A DNA stretch of 64,000 nucleotides from Sedimentitalea sp041224545 (GTDB taxonomy: Bacteria > Pseudomonadota > Alphaproteobacteria > Rhodobacterales > Rhodobacteraceae). Below, piece after piece: positions 27,574 to 35,389 of this stretch (positions are counted from its first letter, which is position 1; each line of letters opens with the position of its first letter). The notes beneath the pieces are model-generated. The model did not search any database. It saw only the letters and a list, made by a program, of their open reading frames with translations, and was not told the origin of the DNA. The DNA is taken from contig NZ_JBGFGP010000166.1 of the NCBI RefSeq assembly GCF_041224545.1, positions 62,001-126,000 on the forward strand, written 5' to 3'. A program made the position numbers and the translations under genes.

Positions 27574-27602
27574 TTGAAACGCGCTTTTTACTTCTGTAGT
27601 GT
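27574..27602 (+). promoter_or_regulatory. Candidate sigma-70-type promoter for the YqeY-like gene
   Basis: TTGAAA (27574-27579) and TAGTGT (27597-27602) are separated by 17 bp and lie 36 bp before the start codon. The match to the -35 element is good and to the -10 element fair. Confidence 0.35.
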
Positions 27603-27638
27603 CGGTGTTTCGAACTCCATGGGGATGGAACACTCAAT

Positions 27639-28103
27639 ATGAACATGCGAACGCGGGTAAATGATGCCCTCAAACAGGCAATGCGAGACAAGGCCACCAT
27701 GCGCCTGTCGACATTGCGATTGATCTGTGCGGCGATCAAGGATCAGGACATTGCAGCGCGTGGCGAAGGAGCGGAGGGCGGTGTCAGTGACGCCGACGTG
27801 CTGGCGATTCTGAGCAAGATGACCAAGCAGAGACAGGAAAGCGCGCGCGCCTATGAAGAGGGCGGGCGCATCGATCTTGCCGAAAGAGAGCGGCAGGAGA
27901 TTGAAATAATTCAAGAATTCCTGCCCAAGCAAATGGGTGAGGATGAGATTGCCAAGGCGGTCCGCTCGGCTGTCGAGACGACCGGTGCAACATCGATCCG
28001 CGACATGGGCAAGGTGATGGCCGAACTCAAGGGGCGCTATACCGGGCAGATGGACTTTGGCAAGGTCGGGCCGCTGGTCAAGGAAAGTCTCTGCGCCGGC
28101 TGA
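27639..28103 (+). CDS. GatB/YqeY domain protein
   Basis: A 154-residue helical protein of the YqeY family, related to the C-terminal tRNA-binding tail of GatB. Family features are MRTRVNDALKQAMRDKATMRLSTLRLI at the N-terminus and the conserved QMGEDEIAKAVRSAVE and MGKVMAELKGRYTGQMDFGKV near the C-terminus. Free-standing YqeY proteins are often found near carA or the primase and sigma-factor genes; their function is not settled. It diverges from carA. Confidence 0.9.
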   Translation: MNMRTRVNDALKQAMRDKATMRLSTLRLICAAIKDQDIAARGEGAEGGVSDADVLAILSKMTKQRQESARAYEEGGRIDLAERERQEIEIIQEFLPKQMGEDEIAKAVRSAVETTGATSIRDMGKVMAELKGRYTGQMDFGKVGPLVKESLCAG

Positions 28104-28217
28104 CCCCGCCGCGACGCCTGTCTTGTGTCATGCAAGCTACCGCTGTTGAGGCCTGGCAAGCGTGCCGGTTGCCATGATTCGCGCGAATCGCGAACATAGC
28201 GATGACGGATGCGCTGG

Positions 28218-28697
28218 TCAGGGACGCAGCGCCCGGTCCAATTCTTCGAACAGGGTGATCCGTTCGTCTTCTGACAGGAACGCGCCGATCTCGACCTCGC
28301 GACCTGCCCCCTTGAGCGTCACATAGTGTGGCACCGGACCGTCGGTTTCGTGCATTTGCGTGGTCGCCCAATAGCGGTTGCACTGCCATTCCTGCGCCGG
28401 GCTGCGCGGGTTGTGCCGGACAAGATGGGCGTGGCTTTCGGTGAGCGTCAGGATCTCGAGGACCTGCGCATCGCGACGGTTGCGTTCAAGCGCGTACCAG
28501 AGACCGGCAACGGCCAACATCAGAAAGGGCAGCAGGCCCCACAACACGACGCTTCCCAATACCGGCAGAAGCGGCAACAGGATCAACAGGAAGGTGGCGA
28601 GGATAAATCCCGCGAAGCCCTTTGGTGGCAATGACTGATGCGGCCAGAGCTGCAACTCCCGGGTGGTGGCGTCGGTATGTGACCAGCTGTAGGGCAT
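28218..28697 (-). CDS. DUF2244 family membrane protein
   Basis: A 159-residue protein with an N-terminal soluble patch, two adjacent membrane segments (about residues 28-67, FAGFILATFLLILLPLLPVL then GLLPFLMLAVAGLWYAL) and a soluble beta-rich C-domain containing RNRRDAQVLEILTLTE. The architecture and position near cytochrome oxidase genes match DUF2244, whose role is unknown but is often linked to heme-copper oxidase loci. The SpoIIAA-like gene lies upstream on the same strand. Confidence 0.82.
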   Translation of the reverse strand: MPYSWSHTDATTRELQLWPHQSLPPKGFAGFILATFLLILLPLLPVLGSVVLWGLLPFLMLAVAGLWYALERNRRDAQVLEILTLTESHAHLVRHNPRSPAQEWQCNRYWATTQMHETDGPVPHYVTLKGAGREVEIGAFLSEDERITLFEELDRALRP

Positions 28698-28794
28698 CGC
28701 GAGGTTCGATCTGGCGATTTGTCATGGGCCGACAAGTGTGACAGGGCGGTTGATTTCAAAGGTCGGCCCGCCCTGTCGTTCTTGTGGCTTGTGA

Positions 28795-29517
28795 TCAGGC
28801 AAGCCAGGCTTTGGCGTTTTCGATATCGTCCTCGTCGAAATACCGGCTCTCGGCTGAAATGAAGTAGCGCATGAGTTTCTGTGCCAGTTTCTGCCAGGAT
28901 TCATCGCCCAGAACGGCGACCTTGGTCGGGATATGGCGGTAATCCCGGATCAGTTTCAGGTGATCGCCAAGCGCGGCGAGACCTTGCCAGCCATCGAACT
29001 CGCGCAGATCCAGAAGCAGTTTGAATCGGCCGTGATCGCGGACATAAGCATCCATATCGTCTTCGCCGCGGGCGTAGGCGGCGGTGTCGAGTTTGCCGAG
29101 CAGTTGAACATGCAGGACCTGATCCCCGATATCACGCATGTGCAGGCTGCCGAGAGATTCGGTAAGCCAGCGCCGTGCATCGTCCACTTCGTCCAGATCA
29201 AAGGTTTCGACGGCACCGGGGAGGGCAAAGCCCATGAACTGCATCGTGTTCTCGATCCAGTCGACATCGGTCACGACGGCGATGCGTTCGAAACCGGCCC
29301 AGTGACGCAGGCCGAGCTTGGCGTCTGCCCAGGCGGCCTTGGGCGTAAATCCGGAAAAATCGGGGCCCACGCGCAGCAACAATCGCAAGCGGTCTTCACG
29401 CGCGGCAGCCTCGTCCATCGCGGGGGTGAGGGTGCTGGCATATTCTTCTGCGGTCAGCTTGCCGGATATCTGGACCTCCAGTACGCCTTGGGTGGATAGG
29501 GGCGAGACGGTAATCAT
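28795..29517 (-). CDS. Tandem SpoIIAA-like (STAS-fold) protein
   Basis: A 240-residue protein made of two similar halves of about 120 residues, each with an N-terminal strand, a helix with acidic residues, LRLLLRVG/FKLLLDLREF, a central IAVVTD/KVAVLGD strand, and an end motif YFD/ETFDLDE...DARRWL/NAKAWLA. This is the SpoIIAA-like (PF11964-type) STAS fold in duplicate. The frame runs back to 29775, but the ATG at 29517 has GGAGG at ideal spacing. The function is unknown; single-copy relatives are thought to bind lipids or partner proteins. Confidence 0.8.
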   Translation of the reverse strand: MITVSPLSTQGVLEVQISGKLTAEEYASTLTPAMDEAAAREDRLRLLLRVGPDFSGFTPKAAWADAKLGLRHWAGFERIAVVTDVDWIENTMQFMGFALPGAVETFDLDEVDDARRWLTESLGSLHMRDIGDQVLHVQLLGKLDTAAYARGEDDMDAYVRDHGRFKLLLDLREFDGWQGLAALGDHLKLIRDYRHIPTKVAVLGDESWQKLAQKLMRYFISAESRYFDEDDIENAKAWLA

Positions 29518-29616
29518 CGGAAACCTCCGTTGCGATGCATGTATAATTGGTAGGGCGGTGATCGGGTTTGCGCAAGACGGTTGCGCGGACCACGGCAAAT
29601 GAGCGGCGGACGGTGC

Positions 29617-29648
29617 AACAAAAAAGACCCCGGAAGTTGTCCGGGGTC
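29617..29648 (-). terminator. Terminator after ctaD
   Basis: A perfect 8-bp stem GACCCCGG/CCGGGGTC with a 7-nt loop; on the reverse strand it is followed by a T run. It ends the ctaD transcript 26 bp after the stop codon and separates it from the SpoIIAA-like gene. Confidence 0.88.
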
Positions 29649-29674
29649 TCTTGGTCTGTACCTGCCTGAGAGGG

Positions 29675-31348
29675 CTAGTGCGCGTGGCGCTTGTCCCAGT
29701 CTTCCTGCTTGGGCAGGGTTTCGAACGTGTGCTCAGGCGGCGGGCTGGGCAGGGTCCATTCCAGCGTATCCGCATACTCGTTCCAGGGATTGTTTTCGGT
29801 CACCTTGGCACCACGGGTGAGCGTGTACCAGATGATTCCGAAGAACAGCAGGAACGAGGCGAAGGACAGGAAGGCACCGATGCTCGACCACCAGTTCCAG
29901 TAGGCGAAAGCCTCGGGGTAGTCGATGTAGCGGCGCGGCATACCCTGACGGCCCAGGAAGTGCTGCGGGAAGAATGTCAGGTTGGCCCCGATGAACATCA
30001 TCCAGAAATGCAGCTTGCCCATGGTTTCAGGATACATGCGCCCGGTCATCTTGGGCAGGTAGAAGTAAATGCCTGCAAAGATGGTGAAGACCGCACCAAG
30101 GCTCATCACGTAGTGGAAATGCGCAACCACGTAGTAGGTATCGTGATAGTAGCGGTCCACTGCGGCCTGCGAGAGGACAATCCCGGTCACGCCACCGATG
30201 GTGAACAGGAACAGGAAGCCGAAGGCCCAGAGCATCGGTGTCTTGAACTCGATCGAGCCCCGCCACATGGTCGCGATCCAGCTGAACACCTTGACACCCG
30301 TGGGCACCGCGATGGTCATGGTCGCGAGCATGAAATAGGCCTGCTGGTTCAGGGTCATGCCAACCGTGTACATGTGGTGCGCCCACACGACGAAGCCGAG
30401 GAAGCCGATTGCGATCAGCGCCCAGACCATCGGCAGGTAGCCGAAGATCGGCTTGCGCGCGAAGGTCCCGATGACATGGCTGATCAGGCCAAAGCCGGGG
30501 AGGATCACGATGTACACTTCCGGGTGGCCAAAGAACCAGAGGATGTGCTGATACAGGATCGGATCGCCGCCGCCGGCGGGGTCAAAGAAGGTGAACCCGA
30601 AGTTGCGGTCCATCAGCAGCATGGTGATCGCACCGGCGAGGACGGGCAGCGACAGCAGGATCAGCCACGCGGTGACGAAGATCGACCAGGCGAACAGCGG
30701 CACCTTGAACAGAGTCATGCCCGGCGCACGCATGTTCAGGAATGTGGTGATCATGTTGATCGCACCGAGGATCGACGAGGCACCGGAGACGTGTACCGCG
30801 AAGATCGCGAAGTCCATGGACATGCCGCCCTCTTTGACCGAAAGCGGCGGGTAAAGCACCCAGCCGACCCCGGAACCCGCCTGGTCGTTGCCGCCGGGTG
30901 CCAGCACCGAGCAGACTGCCAGGGTGGTGCCAAAGACATACAGCCAGAAGGACAGGTTGTTCATGCGCGGGAAGGCCATGTCCGGCGCGCCGATCTGCAA
31001 AGGCATGAAATAGTTGCCGAATCCGCCGAACAATGCCGGAATCACGACGAAGAACATCATCAGGATGCCGTGGCCGGTGATCAGCACGTTCCAGAGATGG
31101 CCGTTCGGCGTACAGGGCTGCGACGAATCGGCGAAGAGCCGTGCGCCTTCCATGCACATGTGCTGAACGCCGGGCTCCATCAGTTCGATCCGCATGTAGA
31201 CGGTGAACGCGACAGAGATCAGACCGGCAAATGCGGACACGATCAGGTAGAGTATCCCGATGTCCTTGTGGTTGGTGGACATGAACCAGCGCGTAAAGAA
31301 ACTGCGCTCGTCCGCGTGCTCGTGACCATGAATGGCTGCGTCGGCCAT
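29675..31348 (-). CDS. ctaD: Cytochrome c oxidase (aa3-type) subunit I
   Basis: The 557-residue catalytic subunit with heme a, heme a3 and CuB, about 12 membrane helices. Signatures are TNHKDIGILYLI, HGILMMFFVVIPALFGGFGNY region, HPEVYIVILPGFGLISH (CuB His with the cross-linked Tyr), WAHHMYTVGM (two CuB His) and HDTYYVVAHFHYV (heme His ligands). The ATG at 31348 has AGGAGG 6 bp upstream. It stands alone: subunits II and III are not adjacent, as in many Rhodobacterales. An FNR-type dyad lies about 100 bp upstream in the divergent spacer. Confidence 0.97.
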   Translation of the reverse strand: MADAAIHGHEHADERSFFTRWFMSTNHKDIGILYLIVSAFAGLISVAFTVYMRIELMEPGVQHMCMEGARLFADSSQPCTPNGHLWNVLITGHGILMMFFVVIPALFGGFGNYFMPLQIGAPDMAFPRMNNLSFWLYVFGTTLAVCSVLAPGGNDQAGSGVGWVLYPPLSVKEGGMSMDFAIFAVHVSGASSILGAINMITTFLNMRAPGMTLFKVPLFAWSIFVTAWLILLSLPVLAGAITMLLMDRNFGFTFFDPAGGGDPILYQHILWFFGHPEVYIVILPGFGLISHVIGTFARKPIFGYLPMVWALIAIGFLGFVVWAHHMYTVGMTLNQQAYFMLATMTIAVPTGVKVFSWIATMWRGSIEFKTPMLWAFGFLFLFTIGGVTGIVLSQAAVDRYYHDTYYVVAHFHYVMSLGAVFTIFAGIYFYLPKMTGRMYPETMGKLHFWMMFIGANLTFFPQHFLGRQGMPRRYIDYPEAFAYWNWWSSIGAFLSFASFLLFFGIIWYTLTRGAKVTENNPWNEYADTLEWTLPSPPPEHTFETLPKQEDWDKRHAH

Positions 31349-31449
31349 TTGGCGCCTCCTGTAACAGATGAACACGCGCGGAGTGTCTGGCGCGTGCGAA
31401 ATTCCTCTCAGGTTTTAGAATGCCTACAGAACGGCTTCAATGGTGGAGT

Positions 31450-31463
31450 TTGATTTGGATCAA
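31450..31463. promoter_or_regulatory. FNR/FnrL-type dyad between ctaD and the HIT gene
   Basis: TTGAT-TTGG-ATCAA, an exact match to the FNR-family consensus TTGAT-N4-ATCAA. It is 102 bp upstream of the ctaD start and 137 bp upstream of the HIT-protein start, so either gene could be the target. FnrL-family regulators control respiratory genes in Rhodobacterales, which makes ctaD the more likely one. Confidence 0.7.
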
Positions 31464-31599
31464 GATAAATTGCCGCGCCCCCCTTGTTTTCCGTGCCGAT
31501 GCAATGGGCGGTGGTTGCCTCCGGAGGCGTGTGTGGGTTGACCTGCTGCGCCTGACTTCGCACAAAGCGGCAGGCATTGTAAGATACGGGAGCAGGTCG

Positions 31600-32019
31600 A
31601 TGACCTATGATGACGACAACATCTTTGCAAAGATCCTGCGGGATGAGATCCCGTCGATCCGGGTCTACGAGGACGACGATACGCTGGTCTTCATGGACAT
31701 CATGCCGCGCGCCGACGGCCATTGCCTTGTCATCCCAAAGACTCCGTGCCGCAACATCCTCGATGCCGGCGAGGCCGAACTGGCAGCGGTGACGCGAACC
31801 GTTCAGAAACTGGCGCGTGCGGTGATGGCCGCGTTCGATGCGACCGGGGTGACAATTCAGCAGTTCAATGAAGCGGATGGAGGACAGGAGGTTTTCCACC
31901 TGCATTTCCACGTGTTGCCGCGTCATTCGGATGTCGGCTTGCGCCCGCCGGGAAAGATGGGAGACATGGACGCGATCCGGGCACATGCCGACAGGATTCG
32001 CGAGGCGCTCGCCGGTTAG
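31600..32019 (+). CDS. HIT family protein (histidine-triad nucleotide hydrolase)
   Basis: A 139-residue HIT protein that hydrolyses nucleotide phosphoramidates or related adducts. The catalytic triad HLHFHVLPR is intact (residues about 104-112), with DGHCLVIPK and FNEADGGQEV typical of the bacterial branch. The ATG at 31600 is preceded by GGGAGCAGG; the frame is open further upstream through the FNR site, which argues against an earlier start. It diverges from ctaD and converges with lipB. Confidence 0.93.
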   Translation: MTYDDDNIFAKILRDEIPSIRVYEDDDTLVFMDIMPRADGHCLVIPKTPCRNILDAGEAELAAVTRTVQKLARAVMAAFDATGVTIQQFNEADGGQEVFHLHFHVLPRHSDVGLRPPGKMGDMDAIRAHADRIREALAG

Positions 32020-32080
32020 GGGCGCTGCCCCCGCCGCCCTGCGGGCGTCTCCCCCGGAGTATTTTTACAAAGATGAAATG
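32020..32080. repeat. Rhodobacterales-type intergenic GC hairpin element (probable terminator)
   Basis: Immediately after the HIT stop there is a C- and G-rich stretch able to fold (GGGCGCTGCCC, CCCTGCGGGCG) followed by CCCCCGGAGTATTTTTAC and AAGATGAAA. I recognise this composite as a sequence repeated at many gene ends in Roseobacter-group genomes. Only one copy is in this window, so repetition cannot be shown here. It lies between convergent genes and likely works as a terminator. Confidence 0.5.
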
Positions 32081-32103
32081 GGAAGCCGCACATCCTGTAA
32101 CCT

Positions 32104-32778
32104 TCACGCGGGGCGGGGTGGCGGATTCGATACTCCGAAGATGTCGTCAAAACTGCGTCTGAGAGCGACGTCGAGGTCATGCATCGTGACGGGGTGCCCG
32201 AGGTCGACCAGGCTGGTGACGCCGTGCTCGGTGATGCCGCAGGGGACGATCCCGCTGAAATGATCGAGATCCGGTTCGACGTTGATCGAAATTCCGTGAA
32301 AGCTGATCCATTTGCGCAAGCGGATGCCGATCGCCGCAATCTTGTCTTCGGCTCTGGCGCCGGTTGCGGTCAGCGGTTTGTCGTCACGAACGACCCAGAC
32401 GCCGACGCGTCCATCGCGGATGTGTCCGGTGACATTGAATTCGGCAAGCGCCGCGATCACCCAGGCCTCGAGCTGCTGTACAAATCTGCGCACGTCGTGG
32501 CCGCGTTTTCCGACGTCAAGCATGACGTAGATCACGCGCTGGCCCGGACCGTGATAGGTGTATTGCCCGCCGCGTTTGGTCGGATACACCGGGAAGCGGT
32601 CGGGGTCGGTCAGGTCTTGTGGCCGCGCACTTGTTCCCGCCGTGTAGAGCGGGGGGTGTTCCAGCAGCCAGACGCACTCGGACGCGGTTCCGGCGGCGAT
32701 GTCGGCGGCGCGCCGCTCCATGAAGGCCACAGCATCGTGGTAGTCGACGCGCGAGTCGGATGTGATCCAGTCCACCAT
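32104..32778 (-). CDS. lipB: Lipoyl(octanoyl) transferase LipB
   Basis: Transfers octanoyl from acyl carrier protein to the lipoyl domains of 2-oxo-acid dehydrogenases; LipA then inserts sulfur. The 224-residue product has the family core RGGQYTYHGPGQRVIYVMLD, the substrate region GVWV and KIAAIGIRLRKWISFHG with the catalytic Lys region, and the active-site Cys in IVPCGI. It converges with the HIT gene; on its 5' side lies the tRNA-Leu gene. Confidence 0.95.
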   Translation of the reverse strand: MVDWITSDSRVDYHDAVAFMERRAADIAAGTASECVWLLEHPPLYTAGTSARPQDLTDPDRFPVYPTKRGGQYTYHGPGQRVIYVMLDVGKRGHDVRRFVQQLEAWVIAALAEFNVTGHIRDGRVGVWVVRDDKPLTATGARAEDKIAAIGIRLRKWISFHGISINVEPDLDHFSGIVPCGITEHGVTSLVDLGHPVTMHDLDVALRRSFDDIFGVSNPPPRPA

Positions 32779-32857
32779 TGTGTCGCTTTAGCGCGGTGCC
32801 GACCGGGAGGGAAGGGGGCGTCGATCGGTGAACCGTCACAAAGAGTGAATTTGCCCC

Positions 32858-32886
32858 TTCACAAGGTGTCGTGCTTGGTCTATAGC
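32858..32886 (+). promoter_or_regulatory. Candidate promoter of tRNA-Leu
   Basis: TTCACA and TATAGC are separated by 17 bp, and the -10 element ends 20 bp before the tRNA 5' end. Both boxes are partial matches to the sigma-70 consensus. Confidence 0.45.
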
Positions 32887-32906
32887 CCGCCCACCAGCCC
32901 TGACGT

Positions 32907-32993
32907 GCGGTCGTGGCGGAATTGGTAGACGCGCAGCGTTGAGGTCGCTGTGGGGTAACACCCGTGGAAGTTCGAGTCTTCTCGACCGCACCA
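32907..32993 (+). tRNA. tRNA-Leu (GAG)
   Basis: An 87-nt class II tRNA including an encoded CCA. The acceptor stem GCGGTCG pairs with CGACCGC, the anticodon stem CAGCG/CGCTG encloses the loop TTGAGGT with anticodon GAG (reads CUC/CUU), a long variable arm follows, and the T arm has GTTCGAGTC. The D loop has the expected GG pair. Confidence 0.96.
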
Positions 32994-33017
32994 TCATCAA
33001 ATACACAGCCATCGCCT

Positions 33018-33040
33018 AACGTACGCTTAGTGTATGTTTT
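33018..33040 (+). terminator. Possible weak terminator after tRNA-Leu
   Basis: A 9-bp stem with two G-U pairs (AACGTACGC/GTGTATGTT), a TTA loop and a short T run 25 bp past the tRNA. It is the only hairpin close enough to end the tRNA transcript. Confidence 0.35.
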
Positions 33041-33724
33041 CCTGACATATCCTCATAAATCTGCTTTTGCTCCGGTCCTCAAGAACGGGTGAAGCGCAGT
33101 TTATATCACGCGCAGTTCACGCAAGAGGCGTAAAAATGACGACGTACGGGGAAGCAATAACTGGATGCCAACGGCGGATGTTACCCATGACCGGCCGCAG
33201 CAAGCTCTATGCATCATGCAACCCTTCGTCGATATCCCCGGCGGCCAGCGTGTAAAATCACGGAGAGCGGTGGCACTTCGGGCTGTGGCGCGCGTAAACC
33301 GATAATGGGCCTCAGACGCCATGTTAAGAACAGCGCCAGCAGAGTGATGTCAGGGCTCGGGTCGACGGGGTAGGCATCAGGATCGTGACGGCGCGTCCGA
33401 TATGCAGAAAGATGTCGCCGCGCCAGCCAACGTTCTGTCAAACCTTTCAGGGCCGAAGATATGCGGGCGCAGTTGCGAGGTGTCCTAAAGGCCGTCGGGG
33501 GCCGGACCGGCGTGATCGGCGGGTTCAGGATCCCCGCCATGCAACCGGGCATCGGGTGCGACCGTAGCTTGGTCGAGGTAATGGGACCCTCTGCCAAAGA
33601 ATTGTGAAAAACCCATCGCAAATGCCGATGCATCGGCCACCAGCCATCACATCCGACGCGCAACCGTCCCCGCGCGTAAGAGTATGAAAACGTCTGGTAG
33701 ATTCGGTGCGGGCTGCTGGGCGCG
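33041..33724. other. 0.7-kb stretch without a recognisable gene, next to tRNA-Leu
   Basis: No open frame here has a convincing start, ribosome site or family resemblance. Several short frames exist: a 39-residue frame from about 33136, a 48-residue frame from about 33459 ending in SAKEL, and a 149-residue reverse frame spanning 33214-33663. None reads like a folded protein. The first 250 bp are less GC-rich than the surroundings. The position beside a tRNA gene, a common integration site, makes an eroded mobile element possible, but no att repeat, integrase or transposase motif was found. Confidence 0.5.
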
Positions 33725-34351
33725 TCAGTCCTTGAAATTGCGGCTGACCTTGATCTGGTCCCAGGCCCAGACGACGAGTTGCAGTTGCTCTTCCTGCGAC
33801 CGGTCGCCGCCGTTCATGTCCGGGTGCAGCACCTTGATGAGCTTTTTGTAGGCCTTGCGCACTTCCGGCTTGGTCCATGTATCCTTGGCTTCCAGAATCT
33901 CGATGGCGCGGCGTTCGGTCGGGGGCAGGCGCCGCCCGGCACCGGCGTTGCGGCCGGGGTTCTGGGTGGCGTTCGCGCCCAGCACCTGATGCGGGTCCTC
34001 GATGCCAAGCCGCGCCCAGGCGCGCGCCTCGGGATCGCTGATCGGCTTGGTCGCGCGCTCCCAGACCTTGTCCTTGGTCTGTTGCGCATTGATCTCGGCC
34101 TCGGTCGTGCCGTCAAAGAAGTTCCATTTCAGATTATATTCGCGCACGTGCTGCTGGCAGAACCAGTAATAGTCGTCCAGCACGTCCGGCGCCTTGGGCG
34201 CGCGGAATTTTCCGGCCTCGGTGCAGCCGGGATGCTCGCATTGGCGGACCGAGGTTTCGGATGCGCCGGACATGCCGCGCCGCCCGCGGGGGTTCTTTTT
34301 CTTGGCGGACTTGACTGACATGTCAAAGCCAAACGGGTCTGATTTTGTCAT
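33725..34351 (-). CDS. J-domain (DnaJ-like) protein
   Basis: A 208-residue protein with the J domain at its C-terminus: WTKPEVRKAYKKLIKVLHPDMNGGD contains the HPD motif that stimulates Hsp70. The N-terminal half has a small Cys/His cluster (CEHPGCTEAGKFRAP, then WFCQQHVREYN) that could bind zinc. The ATG at 34351 gives MTKSDPFGFDMSVK; the longer frame to 34435 would overlap bolA. It diverges from bolA, with 107 bp between the chosen starts. Confidence 0.9.
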   Translation of the reverse strand: MTKSDPFGFDMSVKSAKKKNPRGRRGMSGASETSVRQCEHPGCTEAGKFRAPKAPDVLDDYYWFCQQHVREYNLKWNFFDGTTEAEINAQQTKDKVWERATKPISDPEARAWARLGIEDPHQVLGANATQNPGRNAGAGRRLPPTERRAIEILEAKDTWTKPEVRKAYKKLIKVLHPDMNGGDRSQEEQLQLVVWAWDQIKVSRNFKD

Positions 34352-34458
34352 CACGGGAACCTTTGCACGGGCGTCTTTTAGACTCGGAGACCAGAGTTTA
34401 AAGTATGTCGCGTGAGATAGAAGAGGGTGCGGCAAAAAAAATGCCGCAAAGTCAGAAT

Positions 34459-34716
34459 ATGAGCGTCACCAACGAGATTCGCGAGCGGTTGCAGGCCGCC
34501 TTTTCCCCCACCGCGCTGGACATCGTCGATGACAGCGAGCGGCACCGGGGCCATGCCGGCTACCAAGAGGGGGGCGAAAGCCATTTCAACGTGCGGATCC
34601 GCTCTGCGGCCTTTCGCGATCAATCCCGGATCGCGCAACACCGTGCGGTCCACGCGGCACTCGGAGCGGACCTTGTCGGTCGTATCCATGCGCTGTCGCT
34701 GGATATCGGGGTCTGA
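34459..34716 (+). CDS. BolA family protein
   Basis: An 85-residue BolA/IbaG-type protein, a partner of monothiol glutaredoxins in iron-sulfur trafficking or a stress-linked regulator. Core features are EIRERLQAAFSPTALDIVDDSERH, GHAGYQEGGESHFNVRI (with the invariant His region) and HRAVHAALGADLVGRIHALSL. The ATG at 34459 (MSVTNEIRER) matches the family N-terminus; an ATG at 34405 would add 18 residues. Between the two sits a 7-bp hairpin (TGCGGCA/TGCCGCA, 34428-34448) with an A7 loop, possibly a leader structure. Confidence 0.9.
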   Translation: MSVTNEIRERLQAAFSPTALDIVDDSERHRGHAGYQEGGESHFNVRIRSAAFRDQSRIAQHRAVHAALGADLVGRIHALSLDIGV

Positions 34717-34920
34717 TGCGGCCCGTTCAAGAGGCGCATTGAAATGACCTGCCCGACCGGACCCGCGAATTCCGTCCCGCTGTGGCAGGCGCGGGGCAGT
34801 GTCGGGTCTGTGGACGGCGAGCATCTGTTTGCCTGCGTGCTGAAACCTGCGCAATAACCCGGATCGCGGTGCAGCGCCCCAATGGCGCAGACATGACATG
34901 CCCGGGGGCCGACCACGGGA

Positions 34921-35322
34921 TCAGACCGGGTCGCGATCCTTGTCTGGAGAGGCCGGGGCGGTGTCGACGGGCGACACCAGCGGCGGCGTCCGCACGGGTT
35001 CTTCCGAACTCACGGGCGGCGCAGGCACGACAACGGGGGCTGCGGTCGCCGGGGTGTCCATCACCGGGGCGACGATGGCCGCATCCTCTTCGAGACCACG
35101 GCGAAAGATCAGCAGATTGCGCCAGTTGGTCGCCGACCCCGTCAGCCCCGAGCGTTCCTCGCTCGGCAACAGTTCAGCCCGCAGATATTCCCATCCCGAG
35201 GCCGCCATCTCGTTCAGAATCGCCTCGATGGACAAGGCAAACCGTCCTTCCGGCGTCTTGACACCCTTGGATTTCTGCCCTTTCTGCGGGGCAGGGACGA
35301 CCTTGTATTCATAGCGTGGCAT
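34921..35322 (-). CDS. DUF4177 domain protein
   Basis: A 133-residue protein. Residues 1-75 are the DUF4177 fold: MPRYEYKVVPAPQKGQKSKG, ILNEMAASGWEYLRAELLP and NLLIFRR. The rest is a low-complexity tail rich in Pro, Ala, Val and Glu, likely disordered. The ATG at 35322 is chosen because it begins the conserved domain; the frame is open further up but overlaps the thioesterase gene. Activity unknown. Confidence 0.82.
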   Translation of the reverse strand: MPRYEYKVVPAPQKGQKSKGVKTPEGRFALSIEAILNEMAASGWEYLRAELLPSEERSGLTGSATNWRNLLIFRRGLEEDAAIVAPVMDTPATAAPVVVPAPPVSSEEPVRTPPLVSPVDTAPASPDKDRDPV

Positions 35323-35389
35323 GTCAGTCAGGGATCCCCGGGTTCGTTCTTGGTTTCCTATAACAGCGCGGTTGCGACCAATACCAGCC

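Noticed and set aside
29651..31453. A 600-codon forward frame opposite ctaD
   Set aside because: His/Asp/Glu/Gln-rich shadow of a membrane protein gene read backwards.
33214..33663. A 149-codon reverse frame in the gap after tRNA-Leu
   Set aside because: No ribosome site, Arg/Pro-rich and low-complexity, no fold-like pattern or known motif; kept only as part of the unassigned stretch.
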